A program made the position numbers and the translations under genes. The notes below the pieces were generated by a model that did no database searches, was not told the DNA's origin, and was given only the letters and a program-made list of their open reading frames with translations. Source: an uncultured Opitutaceae bacterium (lineage in GTDB: Bacteria > Verrucomicrobiota > Verrucomicrobiia > Opitutales > Opitutaceae). Taken from it: a stretch of 64,000 nt of DNA. Every line of letters begins with the position of its first letter. Within the stretch, counting starts at the first letter, position 1. Below are positions 19,903 to 28,663 of this stretch, in pieces. Location of the stretch: assembly GCA_903862935.1 (NCBI GenBank), contig CAIOZY010000040.1:163673-227672 (forward strand), read 5' to 3'.

Positions 19903-22230
19903 ATGTCGGGCATGGATCGACCCGCCCCAAGACTGCGCGCCACCGCCGCGTGCGCGGCGATCTTCGCGGCGGCCTTCGCCGCGTACGTGCCGGCAATCCG
20001 CGGCGGATTCATCTGGGACGACGACGCGCACGTGACCAAGGCCGCCCTGCGCTCGGTCGAGGGCCTGGGCCGGATCTGGTTCGAGATCGGGGCGACCCAG
20101 CAGTACTACCCGGTCCTCCACAGCGCGTTCTGGATCGAGCACCGCCTGTGGGGCGACTCGGCCCTCGCCTACCACCTGCTGAACGTGGCGCTGCACGGGA
20201 CGGCGGCCTGCCTGCTCGCCTTCGCCCTGATGCGGCTGTGGCCCAAGCGCGAGGGCAGATGTCCCGGGGCCGCCGCCTGGCTCGCGGCGGCGCTGTTCGC
20301 CCTGCACCCGGTCTGTGTCGAGTCGGTTGCCTGGGTCTCCGAGCAGAAAAACACCCTCTCGGCGGTCCTCTATCTGGGATCGGCCCTCGCCTACCTCGGA
20401 TGGACTGCGGACCGGGAGACGGGGGCCGCGCGACCCCGACGGTACTGGATTGCAACCGGGCTCTTCGCCCTGGCGCTGTTGACAAAGAGCGTCACGGCGA
20501 CCCTGCCTGCAGCGCTGCTGGTCATCGCTTGGTGGCAGCGGGGAAGTCTGTCGTGGCGGCGGGACGCCCGGCCGCTTGCGCCCTGGTTTGGGATGGGCGC
20601 AGCAGCAGGACTTTTCACGGCCTGGGTTGAGCGGGTGGTGCTCGGGGCCGAGGGCGAGGGGTTTTCACTGGGGCTCCTGGAGCGGTGCCTCCTGGCGGGC
20701 CGGGTGGCCTGGTTCTACCTGGGCAAACTCCTGTGGCCGGCGGACCTAGTCTTCATCTATCCGCGCTGGACCGTGGACGCGTCGCAGGCCTGGCAGTACC
20801 TCTTTTCGGCCGCAGCGGTCGTTCTCCTTGCGGGCCTGTGGGCCGCGGCTCGCCGGGGCCGGAGGGGACCGCTTGCGGCAGCGCTGGTGTTCGGGGGGAC
20901 ACTGTTCCCCGCGCTCGGGTTCTTCAACGTCTACCCGTTCCTCTTTTCCTATGTCGCCGACCACTTCCAGTACCTGGCCAGCGCCGCCGTGATCGGCCTA
21001 GCCGCGGCGGGCTGGGAAGCCTGGCGATCCCGCTCCGCCAAGGCAGGCCGGACCCTCGCCCCGGACGCCACCGCCCTGGCGCTTGTCGCAGTCCTCGGGT
21101 TCCTTGCGAACCAGCAGTGCCGGATCTACAAGGACGCCGAGACCCTCTACCGCTCGACCCTGGCGGGCAACCCCGCCTGCTGGATGGCCGAGTACAATCT
21201 GGGCGTCACCTTTCACAACTCGGGCCGGGCGGACGAGGCGCTCGCCTCCTACCGCGCCGCCCTGCGGCTAAGGCCCGATTTTCCGCAGGCCCGCAACAAC
21301 CTTGGGGTCGTCCTTGCTGGCCGCGGGCGGAACGCTGAGGCGCTGCCCCAGTTCGAGGCAGCGATCGCTGCCTACCGGAAGAACCCGCGGCTCGCCCCGG
21401 AAAACGCCGAGGCCGAGGGAAACCTGGCCCGGGCCCTCCAGGCCCTGGGCCGCAACGCCGAGGCGGCCACCCACTTTGAGGCCGCCCTGCGCCTCAAGCC
21501 CGACATGCCGGCAGTCTCAAGTTCCCTCAGCCGGATGCTGGTCGAGTTCGGTCGGGCCGGCGAGGCGATCCGCAGCACCGAGCGGGCCCTTCTTCTGAGC
21601 CCGGAGGATCCCGAACTGCACAACAACCTCGCCGTCGCCCTGTGCGCGGCGGGCCGCACTGCGGAGGCGATCCCGCACTACAAGCAGGCCCTGCGATTCA
21701 AACCCGACTACCCGGACGCCGTCCTGAACCTGGCGATGGCGCTGCGGCAGGAGGGAAGGATCCCCGAGGCGGTGGCGAGCTACCAGGAGGCGCTCAGGCT
21801 CAAGCCCGACTTCGCCGAGGCGAGCGCCGGGCTCGGGGTGATTCTGGCCCAGTCGGGCCGGCCCACAGAGGCGGCGGCATGCTTCGAGCGAGCGATCCGC
21901 TCGGGTCTCGCCACAGCCGACGTCCACTACGACCTGGGGATCGCCCTGCGCGAGAGCGGCAGAACGGCCGAGGCGATCGCCCAGTACGTCCAGGCCCTGC
22001 GGATCCGGCCCGACTACCCGGAGGCCGAGAACGACCTGGGGATCGCGCTGGCGCAGTCGGACCGCCTCGAAGAGGCGGTCGCGCACTTCCGGGCGGCCGC
22101 GCGCCTCAAGCTCGACTACGCCGATCCCCACAGCAACCTGTCCGTGATCCTGCGGCAACTCGGTCGAACCCGCGAGGCCCAAGCCGAGGCCGCCGAGGCG
22201 GCGCGCCTCGGGGCCCCGCCGGCCCGCTGA
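19903..22230 (+). CDS. TMTC-like membrane protein with GT-C-like domain and C-terminal TPRs
   Basis: 775 residues. The N-terminal half (about 12-410) has some ten or more hydrophobic segments. After the first comes GGFIWDDDAHV (Asp39-41), the acidic first-loop motif expected of GT-C glycosyltransferases of the PMT/TMTC type. Further family-like motifs are YYPVLHSAFWIEHRLWG, FALHPVCVESVAWVSEQKN and LLTKSVT. The C-terminal half (about 410-770) is a run of roughly ten TPR units such as AEYNLGVTFHNSGRADEAL and HYDLGIALRESGRTAEAI. By analogy it could glycosylate proteins in the periplasm using lipid-linked sugar, but no activity is proven for bacterial members. An alternative start at 19912 removes three residues. 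Confidence 0.8.
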   Translation: MSGMDRPAPRLRATAACAAIFAAAFAAYVPAIRGGFIWDDDAHVTKAALRSVEGLGRIWFEIGATQQYYPVLHSAFWIEHRLWGDSALAYHLLNVALHGTAACLLAFALMRLWPKREGRCPGAAAWLAAALFALHPVCVESVAWVSEQKNTLSAVLYLGSALAYLGWTADRETGAARPRRYWIATGLFALALLTKSVTATLPAALLVIAWWQRGSLSWRRDARPLAPWFGMGAAAGLFTAWVERVVLGAEGEGFSLGLLERCLLAGRVAWFYLGKLLWPADLVFIYPRWTVDASQAWQYLFSAAAVVLLAGLWAAARRGRRGPLAAALVFGGTLFPALGFFNVYPFLFSYVADHFQYLASAAVIGLAAAGWEAWRSRSAKAGRTLAPDATALALVAVLGFLANQQCRIYKDAETLYRSTLAGNPACWMAEYNLGVTFHNSGRADEALASYRAALRLRPDFPQARNNLGVVLAGRGRNAEALPQFEAAIAAYRKNPRLAPENAEAEGNLARALQALGRNAEAATHFEAALRLKPDMPAVSSSLSRMLVEFGRAGEAIRSTERALLLSPEDPELHNNLAVALCAAGRTAEAIPHYKQALRFKPDYPDAVLNLAMALRQEGRIPEAVASYQEALRLKPDFAEASAGLGVILAQSGRPTEAAACFERAIRSGLATADVHYDLGIALRESGRTAEAIAQYVQALRIRPDYPEAENDLGIALAQSDRLEEAVAHFRAAARLKLDYADPHSNLSVILRQLGRTREAQAEAAEAARLGAPPAR

Positions 22231-22266
22231 GGGGCCATGGAGCCGCCACCGCATGAACTTTTTCCC

Positions 22267-23280
22267 ATGAATCCCCGACCCAAGGTCGTTAACATCGACT
22301 CCCGCCACGCCTACTACGCCCAGGAGCAGGCCCAACTCGCCGCCATCGGCGCCGACATGGTCCTCGCCAAGACCAAGGGCGACGACGACGTCATCCGAGT
22401 CTGTGCGGACGCCGACATCGTGCTGGTTGAGGCCTCCCCCGTCACGGCCAAGGCAATCGAAGGAATGACCCGGACCCGGGCCATCATCATCTACGCGGTC
22501 GGCTACGATAAGATCGACGTCGCCGCCGCCACGCGGCAGGGGATCATCGTCGCCAACATCCCCGACTACTGCACCGAGGAGGTTTCCGACCACACCGCGG
22601 CTCTGCTGCTCGCCGCATCCCGGCGGGTTGTCATCATGGACCGGAACATCCGGGCGGGCGGGTGGTTTGACTTCCCCAAAAACGGGCCGATCCACCGGAT
22701 GAAGAACCTCACTCTGGGACTCGTCGGCCTGGGCCGGATCGGCAGCGGGGTCGTGCGCAAGCTCTCCGGATTCCAGATGAGAACCCTTGTCGCCGATCCC
22801 TTTCTGAAGCCCGCCGACGCCCCCGCCGGGGTCGAGCTGGTGTCGCTGGAACGGGTGCTCAGGGAGTCCGACCTGATCTCCGTCCACGTGCCCCTCGGGC
22901 CTCAGACCCGCGGCATGTTCAGCACGGCCCAGTTCCGGGCGATGAAGCCAAACGCGATCTTCGTCAACACAAGCCGCGGGCCGATCGTCGACGAGGAGGC
23001 CCTGGCGACAGCCCTTCGGGAAAAGTGGATCGCCGGCGCAGCCTTGGACGTGACGGTGAAGGAGCCCCTCGACGCCTCGAGCCCCCTTCGCGGCTTGGAT
23101 CACCTGATCATCACGCCCCATTACGGGGCCTCCTCCGAGGAGTCCGTCCCCCAGCTCAGGGCGACCGTCATGGACTCAGTCAGGGCCCTCCTGGCGGGCC
23201 ACTGGCCCCCCTACCCCGTGAATCCCTCCATGTCGCCCCGTGTCCCGCTCAAGCCCTGGTCGGACTTCGGGCGGGCCTAG
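22267..23280 (+). CDS. NAD-dependent 2-hydroxyacid dehydrogenase
   Basis: 337 residues from the ATG at 22267; ten extra codons are possible upstream. It is a D-isomer-specific 2-hydroxyacid dehydrogenase of the CtBP/SerA-like group. It has NAD-binding GLVGLGRIGSGV in the middle, NTSRGPIVDEEAL (catalytic Arg region and helix), a Glu in VKEPLD and catalytic His in ITPHYGASSEES. The substrate-binding part at the N-terminus (IIYAVGYDKIDVAAA, IVANIPDYCTEEVSDH) is normal. There is no ACT domain, so it is not a typical SerA. The substrate is unknown. A second member of the same superfamily lies at 24181-25149, separated by an opposite-strand lipoprotein gene. Confidence 0.9.
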   Translation: MNPRPKVVNIDSRHAYYAQEQAQLAAIGADMVLAKTKGDDDVIRVCADADIVLVEASPVTAKAIEGMTRTRAIIIYAVGYDKIDVAAATRQGIIVANIPDYCTEEVSDHTAALLLAASRRVVIMDRNIRAGGWFDFPKNGPIHRMKNLTLGLVGLGRIGSGVVRKLSGFQMRTLVADPFLKPADAPAGVELVSLERVLRESDLISVHVPLGPQTRGMFSTAQFRAMKPNAIFVNTSRGPIVDEEALATALREKWIAGAALDVTVKEPLDASSPLRGLDHLIITPHYGASSEESVPQLRATVMDSVRALLAGHWPPYPVNPSMSPRVPLKPWSDFGRA

Positions 23281-23282
23281 GC

Positions 23283-24047
23283 TCAGCGGGAGCCGCTCTC
23301 GGTCACGAGCTGACGGAAAAGGGTCTTGTCCTCCTCGGACATCGAGTTCCAGTCCGCGAAGAGGGCCTTCTCCTCGTCGGGCAGGGTGCCCCAGCGCTCC
23401 AGAAGCTCGCGCATCTTCGCCTTGGCCTCGCCTGAGGAGGCCGCCCAGTGCTTGAGCAGCGTCTTCAGGTCGCCGGCCGCGGGCTCGGGCCTAGGGGCCT
23501 GCGCGTACGCCGGGGACGTCCCCATGGCCGTGGCTGTTGCGGGAGCCTGGGGCAGCTCCGCCACCGCCGGTCTGCGCAAGGGGGCGGGGCCGCCGCCGCC
23601 CTCAGAGACGTCGAGCTTCTTGTCCAGCCAGGACTGGGCCAGGTCGCGCTGGTCTTCCCTCAGGACCGCCTTCTTGCCGTAGGGCACCACGGCGAGGCCG
23701 TCGACGAGCAGGATCTTGCCCGAGTTCACGTCAACCGATGCGACGGCACCGCGGATCGTGCCCAGGAACATCGCATCGTGCCCCTTGTCCAGGTCCGGGA
23801 CTTCGCCGGGGAAGGTGACCTCGAAGACATAGGCGTAATTTGGGGTCGCCAGCTGGAAGACCGTGGAGCCGTCGGCCTCGCGGACCTGGACGACCGAGCC
23901 AAAGGAGGCCACGAGTTCGCCGGTGTGCCGGTAGGTGTTTCGGGAGGCGTCGCTCAGAAAGCTGGCCGAAGTGCGGGAGGGATTCATGTGGCATCCCGCC
24001 ATCAGAATCGCGAGAACCGCCGCAACAAGGTCGAGTCGGAGTTTCAT
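23283..24047 (-). CDS. Lipoprotein of unknown function
   Basis: 254 residues from the ATG at 24047. The N-terminus MKLRLDLVAAVLAILMAGC is a lipoprotein signal with lipobox LMAGC, so the mature protein is probably a membrane-anchored lipoprotein. The mature part has a beta-rich region with GSVVQVREADGSTVFQL, AMFLGTIRGAVASVDVNSGK and VVPYGKKAVL, then a Pro/Ala linker and a charged helical C-terminus (MRELLERWGTLPDEEKALF, MSEEDKTLFRQLV). I do not recognise a family. Its stop is two bases from the end of the converging dehydrogenase gene. It may share a 133-base divergent promoter region with the second dehydrogenase. Confidence 0.75.
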   Translation of the reverse strand: MKLRLDLVAAVLAILMAGCHMNPSRTSASFLSDASRNTYRHTGELVASFGSVVQVREADGSTVFQLATPNYAYVFEVTFPGEVPDLDKGHDAMFLGTIRGAVASVDVNSGKILLVDGLAVVPYGKKAVLREDQRDLAQSWLDKKLDVSEGGGGPAPLRRPAVAELPQAPATATAMGTSPAYAQAPRPEPAAGDLKTLLKHWAASSGEAKAKMRELLERWGTLPDEEKALFADWNSMSEEDKTLFRQLVTESGSR

Positions 24048-24180
24048 GGGGTGATTGGCTGGGGATATTCTCCGCGGCCGGGCGCGAGGCAACGCATTTC
24101 CTTCGGGCCCGCCCGGCCGCCGCACGCACGCATTGCCGAAACCTGCCTTTTGGGCTATACCCGCAATCGACCCGGCCCCC

Positions 24181-25149
24181 ATGCCCCCTCCCCTTCGCCT
24201 ACTGGTCTTCAACGACGGCTACTCCGCCGAAGCGTTCTCCGACATTTCCCATCCCGCGATCGAGTTCACCTGCGTCCCAGACGGGGATCGCGCCCAGCTC
24301 CTCGAGATGATCCCGGGTTACGACGCCTATCTCTCCACCCTGAGAATCCGGGTCGACCGCGAGGTCGTGGACCGCGCCTCGCGCCTGCGGCTTATCGTGA
24401 CACCATCGACGGGAACCGACCACCTCGACCTGCCGCTTCTCCGGGAGAGGAATATCACGGTCCTGTGCAACAAGGACGACCGGGAATTCCTGGACCAACT
24501 GACGACCACGGCCGAGCTCGCGTTCGGGCTGCTCCTGACGTGCGCCCGGAGGCTCCCGGAGTGCTTCGAGGCCTCGCGGGCCGGGCGGTGGGAGCGGAGC
24601 GGTCTCGCGGGTTCGCAGCTGCGCGGAAAGACCCTGGGCCTGATCGGGGTGGGACGGCTGGGCTCGATGATGGCCCGCTACGGGCGGGCGTTCTGGATGA
24701 GGGTCCTCGGGTGCGACCCGGCCGTCCGGGAGTTCCCCGAGGGCGTGGAGCGGGTGGACCTTCAGGCCCTGCTCCGGGAGTCGGATTTCGTCTCGCTGCA
24801 CGTCCACCTAACCGAGCTGACCCGGGGAATGCTGGGTGAGCGCGAGCTCGCGGCGATGAAGCCGGGCTCGTGTCTGATCAACACCTCGCGCGGGGGCCTG
24901 GTCGACGAGGAGGCCCTGGTCCGGCACATGCAGTCCGGGCGGATCGCAGCCGCGGGACTTGACGTCATCGACGGCGAGTGGATCGGGGACAAAAGGGGCC
25001 ACCCGCTGATCGCCTACAGCCGCGTGAACCCCAGGTTGTGCATCACCCCCCATGTCGGCGGGACGAGCCCAGAGGCGGTGCGCCTTTCCGTGCGGCACAC
25101 GTTCCGCAAGGCGGTCGCATTCCTGGGCCGGGAGACCCCCGCCAGATGA
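24181..25149 (+). CDS. NAD-dependent 2-hydroxyacid dehydrogenase (second copy type)
   Basis: 322 residues from the ATG at 24181 (MPPPLRLLVFNDGYS). Same superfamily as the protein at 22267 but clearly diverged. The NAD site is LGLIGVGRLGSMMARYG, SRGGLVDEEALV is the helix after the catalytic Arg, and CITPHVGGTSPEAV carries the catalytic His. Its TGA overlaps the ATG of the AGE-family epimerase by four bases, so the pair is translationally coupled. This suggests that the substrate is a sugar acid or a product of sugar epimerisation rather than an amino-acid precursor. Confidence 0.9.
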   Translation: MPPPLRLLVFNDGYSAEAFSDISHPAIEFTCVPDGDRAQLLEMIPGYDAYLSTLRIRVDREVVDRASRLRLIVTPSTGTDHLDLPLLRERNITVLCNKDDREFLDQLTTTAELAFGLLLTCARRLPECFEASRAGRWERSGLAGSQLRGKTLGLIGVGRLGSMMARYGRAFWMRVLGCDPAVREFPEGVERVDLQALLRESDFVSLHVHLTELTRGMLGERELAAMKPGSCLINTSRGGLVDEEALVRHMQSGRIAAAGLDVIDGEWIGDKRGHPLIAYSRVNPRLCITPHVGGTSPEAVRLSVRHTFRKAVAFLGRETPAR

Positions 25150-26384
25150 GCGGGAGACCGCCCGGCATTGCGGCCCCGCAGGTCCTCGCGGACCTCGGTC
25201 GATTCTACCGGCGCCATCTGCTCGAGGGGGTGATGCCCTTCTGGGAGGCCCGCACCCGGGATTGCGAGTGCGGCGGGTACCTGACGTGCTTCGACCGGAT
25301 GGGCAACCTGACGAACACCGACAAGTTCATCTGGTTCCAGGGCAGGCAGCTTTACCTGTTCTCGGCCCTGTACCGCCACGTGGACAGGAGACCCCTGTGG
25401 CTCGAGCTCGCCCGCCACGGCCGGGACTTCATCGTCGGGCACGCCTACGCGGGGGCCGGGCGCTGGAACTACCGGCTGAACCGAGCCGGGGCCGTTCGCG
25501 AGGGGACGATCTCGGTCTTCACCGACCACTTCGTACTGCAGGGCCTGTGCGAGTACGCCCTGGCGAGCGGCGAAAGAGCCGACCTGCCGCTCATCGCGGA
25601 GACCTTTGGCGCGATCGAGCGCGCAACCCGGGACCCCAATTTCCGCGACATCTTCCACGGAACCTGGAGCCTGCGTTACCAACGGCACGGTGTCTTCATG
25701 ATGGCCGTCAACACGTGCGCCGTGGCCGAGCCGCTTCTCGGAGCCGCGCGCACGCGGCCCCTCGTGGACCTGGCCCTGGATCAGGTCCTGAGGGTATTCG
25801 CCAAGGACGAGCACCGGATCCTTCTCGAGTCGGTGGGCCGGGATGGCTCCTTCGTCGACGAGCCGGAGGGCCGGGTCGTGAACCCGGGCCACGCCCTCGA
25901 GTCGACCTGGTTCTGTCTCGAGGAGGGGCTCCGGCGGGGGGACTGGGGCCTGGTGGACCGCTCAGTGGAAGTCGCCGACTGGGCCTGGGCGCGGGGGCGC
26001 GATCCCGAGCGCGGCGGCATCTTCTCGTACTTGGACTCGGGAGGGGGAGAGCCCCTGCGGACCGACTGGCACCGCGAAACCGGGATGTTCTGGCACGACA
26101 AGGCGTGGTGGGTGCACGCCGAGGCCCTTTACGCCCGGGCTCTCGCGGCGGTCGAAACGGGAAGCTCCGAGCGCTTTGGACAGTTCCTGGAGCTGCACGA
26201 CTGGTGCCAGAAATACTTCTACGATCCCCGCTACGGCGAGTGGTACGCCGAGCTGTGGCGAGACGGCAGGCCGAAAAACGACCACAAGGGGACCCTCTGG
26301 AAGGCGGCCTACCACCTGCCGCGGGCCCTGATGAAGCTCACCCTGCTTTTCGAGCGGGCCGCCGCCCCGCAGCCGGCCCGCTAG
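25146..26384 (+). CDS. AGE-family epimerase (N-acylglucosamine/cellobiose 2-epimerase-like)
   Basis: 412 residues, (alpha/alpha)6 barrel. Family blocks seen are FIWFQGRQLYLFSALY (near 60), HGRDFIVGHAY, MMAVNTCAVAEPLLG, NPGHALESTWFCLE (active-site His), GMFWHDKAWWVHAEALYA and NDHKGTLWKAAYHLPRALM. Conserved histidines in PGHALE and DHKGTLWK match the catalytic pair of the superfamily. Substrates in the family include GlcNAc, cellobiose, mannose and sulfoquinovose products, and sequence reading alone does not separate them. The start at 25146 is fixed by the ATGA overlap with the preceding dehydrogenase. It converges with the LysR gene, the stops overlapping by four bases. Confidence 0.9.
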   Translation: MSGRPPGIAAPQVLADLGRFYRRHLLEGVMPFWEARTRDCECGGYLTCFDRMGNLTNTDKFIWFQGRQLYLFSALYRHVDRRPLWLELARHGRDFIVGHAYAGAGRWNYRLNRAGAVREGTISVFTDHFVLQGLCEYALASGERADLPLIAETFGAIERATRDPNFRDIFHGTWSLRYQRHGVFMMAVNTCAVAEPLLGAARTRPLVDLALDQVLRVFAKDEHRILLESVGRDGSFVDEPEGRVVNPGHALESTWFCLEEGLRRGDWGLVDRSVEVADWAWARGRDPERGGIFSYLDSGGGEPLRTDWHRETGMFWHDKAWWVHAEALYARALAAVETGSSERFGQFLELHDWCQKYFYDPRYGEWYAELWRDGRPKNDHKGTLWKAAYHLPRALMKLTLLFERAAAPQPAR

Positions 26385-27283
26385 GTCTTGGCGGCCCGGG
26401 GGCGGCCCCCTCTGGCCAGGTCGAGGAATCGCTCGGCGACCGGCGACAGCCCGCGCCGCGGCCAGGCCGCCCCGATCACGAGGGGCTCGGGCTCCGGCGA
26501 CAGGGCGATGAACCTCAGGCGTTTGCCCGCGAAGCAGGCGACCGATTCGGGGACCCAGGCGACCCCCACCCCCGCCTCGACGGCGGCGATCAGACTCGTG
26601 ACGCTGTCGCACTCCTGGGCGACCCGGGGCCTTCTCCCTGCTCCGGCAAAGAGCCCCTTCAGATAGTCGTGGTACTCCGGGTAGTCCCGGCGGCTGTAGG
26701 CGACGATGGGCTGGGTTGCGGCCTCGGCGACCGGGACCGAGCGGCGTCGGGCGAACGGGTGGCCCGGCGCCACCGCCAGCCGCTGCGGATCGCGCACCAG
26801 CTCCTCGAAGAAAAAGCCCCGGAGCATCGCCGGCATGGGGTGCGCAAGAAACGCGATTGCAATCCGCCCGGAGCGCAGCCCCGCCAACATCTCCTCGGTC
26901 GACAGGTCGTGCAGGAGGACCCGTGGCGCGGAGACCCCGGATTGGAATGACCGGAGCGCCGGCGCGAGGATCCGGGCGGTCAGCGACGGCGCGTAGCCCA
27001 CGTGCAGCTCGCCCGCCGATCCCGAGGCGGCGGCCCGCGCCGTGCGGACAGCCTCATCGGCCCCCTCGAGGACCGACCGGGCCCCTTGGAGGAAGACACG
27101 GCCCGCCTCGGTCAGGCGCATCGACTGGGCCCCGCGCTCGAAGAGGGCGAAGCCGAGCTCGCCCTCAAGGTCGCGGATCTGGCGGCTGAGGGCCGGCTGC
27201 GAGACGTGCAGCTTGAGCGAGGCCCGCGTGGCGTTCTCCGCCTCGGCCACGGCGACAAAGTACCGGAGATGGCGCAGCTCCAT
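26381..27283 (-). CDS. LysR-family transcriptional regulator
   Basis: 300 residues. N-terminal winged HTH MELRHLRYFVAVAEAENATR…HVSQPALSRQIRDLEGELG and the C-terminal periplasmic-binding-like effector domain (SGELHVGYAPSLTARIL, RLAVAPGHPFARRRSV, GVGVAWVPESVACF). The start at 27283 is preferred. An ATG at 27295 lies inside the predicted operator. It is divergent from pirin-doxX across 83 bases holding a T-N11-A box (27291-27311), so it very likely controls those genes and itself. The inducer is unknown. Confidence 0.94.
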   Translation of the reverse strand: MELRHLRYFVAVAEAENATRASLKLHVSQPALSRQIRDLEGELGFALFERGAQSMRLTEAGRVFLQGARSVLEGADEAVRTARAAASGSAGELHVGYAPSLTARILAPALRSFQSGVSAPRVLLHDLSTEEMLAGLRSGRIAIAFLAHPMPAMLRGFFFEELVRDPQRLAVAPGHPFARRRSVPVAEAATQPIVAYSRRDYPEYHDYLKGLFAGAGRRPRVAQECDSVTSLIAAVEAGVGVAWVPESVACFAGKRLRFIALSPEPEPLVIGAAWPRRGLSPVAERFLDLARGGRPRAAKT

Positions 27284-27290
27284 GGACCCA

Positions 27291-27311
27291 AGCATGCCTT
27301 TTTGTTATGCT
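27291..27311. promoter_or_regulatory. LysR-type T-N11-A operator
   Basis: AGCAT, 11 bases, ATGCT: a perfect 5-base dyad with the T and A of the T-N11-A rule at 27295 and 27307. It lies 7 bases from the LysR start and 55 bases before the pirin start, the usual place for a LysR recognition site between divergent genes. The function is inferred from position and symmetry. Confidence 0.75.
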
Positions 27312-27366
27312 CAGGCAAGAAACATGGTCTTTCTCAAAATCGCCGCCGGCCGGTACCCTTTGGCCT

Positions 27367-28059
27367 ATGAAGATCAGAACGGCAAACGAACGGGGTCACG
27401 CGAGCCACGGGTGGCTCGACACCTACCACACCTTCAGCTTCGCGGACTACTACGACCCGCATTGGATGGGATTTCGCAGCCTGCGCGTCATCAACGACGA
27501 CATCGTCCTTCCGGGCATGGGCTTCGGCACCCACCCCCACCGCGACATGGAGATCATCACCTACGTGCTGAGCGGGCAGCTCGAACACAAGGACTCCATG
27601 GGCAACGGCCGGGTCATCCGCCCCGGGGAGTTCCAGTACATGGCAGCCGGCACCGGCGTCACCCACAGCGAATTCAATCCGTCGAAGGACGAGGCCGTGC
27701 ACCTGTTGCAGATCTGGATCCAGCCCGATCACAAGGGCGTGACTCCGCGCTACGCGGAGAGAAGCCTCGCCGCGTCGCCCGCGGGAAAGCTGCACCTGGT
27801 CGCGAGCAAGTCGGGCCGCGACGGATCGTTCTCCATCCACCAGGACGCCGATCTGTGGCTGGCCCGGCTGTCCGGCTCGGACCGGGTCGACCACCGCCTT
27901 CCCCCGGGCCGCCACGCCTGGGTCCACGTCGCCGAGGGCTCGGTCTCCATCGGCGGAAAGATCCTGTCCGCGGGTGACGCCGCCTACTTCGACCAGGCCG
28001 GGCCGATCGACATCCGCTCGGACGGCCCCGCCCAGGTCCTTCTTTTCGATCTGGCCTGA
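27367..28059 (+). CDS. Pirin family protein (YhaK-like, possible quercetinase)
   Basis: 230 residues, bicupin. The start at 27367 (MKIRTANERGHASHGWLDTY) fits the family. The metal site is read from GTHPHRDMEIITYVLSG and TGVTHSEFN (three histidines and a glutamate), followed by LLQIWIQPDHKGVTPRY. Bacterial pirins include quercetin 2,3-dioxygenases and redox sensors; which applies is unknown. It is first gene of a likely pirin-doxX operon divergent from LysR. The combination of pirin, DoxX and LysR is common in responses to quinones, phenolics or oxidative stress. Confidence 0.93.
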   Translation: MKIRTANERGHASHGWLDTYHTFSFADYYDPHWMGFRSLRVINDDIVLPGMGFGTHPHRDMEIITYVLSGQLEHKDSMGNGRVIRPGEFQYMAAGTGVTHSEFNPSKDEAVHLLQIWIQPDHKGVTPRYAERSLAASPAGKLHLVASKSGRDGSFSIHQDADLWLARLSGSDRVDHRLPPGRHAWVHVAEGSVSIGGKILSAGDAAYFDQAGPIDIRSDGPAQVLLFDLA

Positions 28060-28079
28060 TTATTTTTCCCGCTCTTTCC

Positions 28080-28532
28080 ATGAAAAAACTGATCCTCAGC
28101 ACAACTGACAACTGGGCCCCGCTCATCGCGCGGCTCACCCTCGGGCTCGTCATGTTTCCGCATGGCGCCCAGAAAATGCTCGGCTGGTTCGGAGGCTACG
28201 GCTTCTCCGGAACGATGGGCTTCTTCACCGGCACAATGCACATCCCGACGCTCCTGGCCCTCCTGGCGATCCTCGCCGAGTTCCTGGGCTCCTTGGGGCT
28301 CATCACAGGCCTTCTGGGCCGCGTTTCCGCCCTTGGGATCGCCGTCAACATGGCGGTCGCAATCGCCATGGTCCATGGTCCGAACGGCATCTTCATGAAC
28401 TGGTTCGGAAACCAGAAGGGCGAAGGCTACGAGTACCACCTGCTCGCAATCGGCCTGGCCCTTGTCGTGATCGTGTTCGGCTCGGGAAAGTGCTCCCTGG
28501 ACCGGCAGCTCACCCGCGACGAGGCCGTCTGA
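28080..28532 (+). CDS. DoxX-family membrane protein
   Basis: 150 residues with four hydrophobic segments (about 18-40, 55-75, 80-105, 118-138). The start of the family is seen as LIARLTLGLVMFPHGAQKML, and GLLGRVSALGIAVNMAVAI is the central motif. DoxX-like proteins sit in the inner membrane and are linked to redox or thiol stress. It is 20 bases after pirin and followed by a strong terminator at 28564-28595, which marks the end of the operon. Confidence 0.9.
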   Translation: MKKLILSTTDNWAPLIARLTLGLVMFPHGAQKMLGWFGGYGFSGTMGFFTGTMHIPTLLALLAILAEFLGSLGLITGLLGRVSALGIAVNMAVAIAMVHGPNGIFMNWFGNQKGEGYEYHLLAIGLALVVIVFGSGKCSLDRQLTRDEAV

Positions 28533-28563
28533 CCTTATCCTTCAGGAAAAGCGCAGGTCTTCA

Positions 28564-28595
28564 GGCGCCGCCGGCCCCGTCCGGCGGCGCCTTTT
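28564..28595 (+). terminator. Rho-independent terminator after pirin-doxX
   Basis: Perfect 11-base-pair stem GGCGCCGCCGG / CCGGCGGCGCC with a 6-base loop, directly followed by TTTT. It starts 31 bases after the doxX stop. The stem is entirely G/C. Confidence 0.9.
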
Positions 28596-28663
28596 CGTTG
28601 CCCTTGATGCCCCGGGACGCGGCGTATAGGAAAAGCGAGGGGCGCCCGCCCCAAAATCCTACC

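Noticed and set aside
19803..20039. N-terminal extension of the nitroreductase
   Set aside because: It would overlap the divergent TMTC-like gene and encodes sequence antisense to its signal and TM region.
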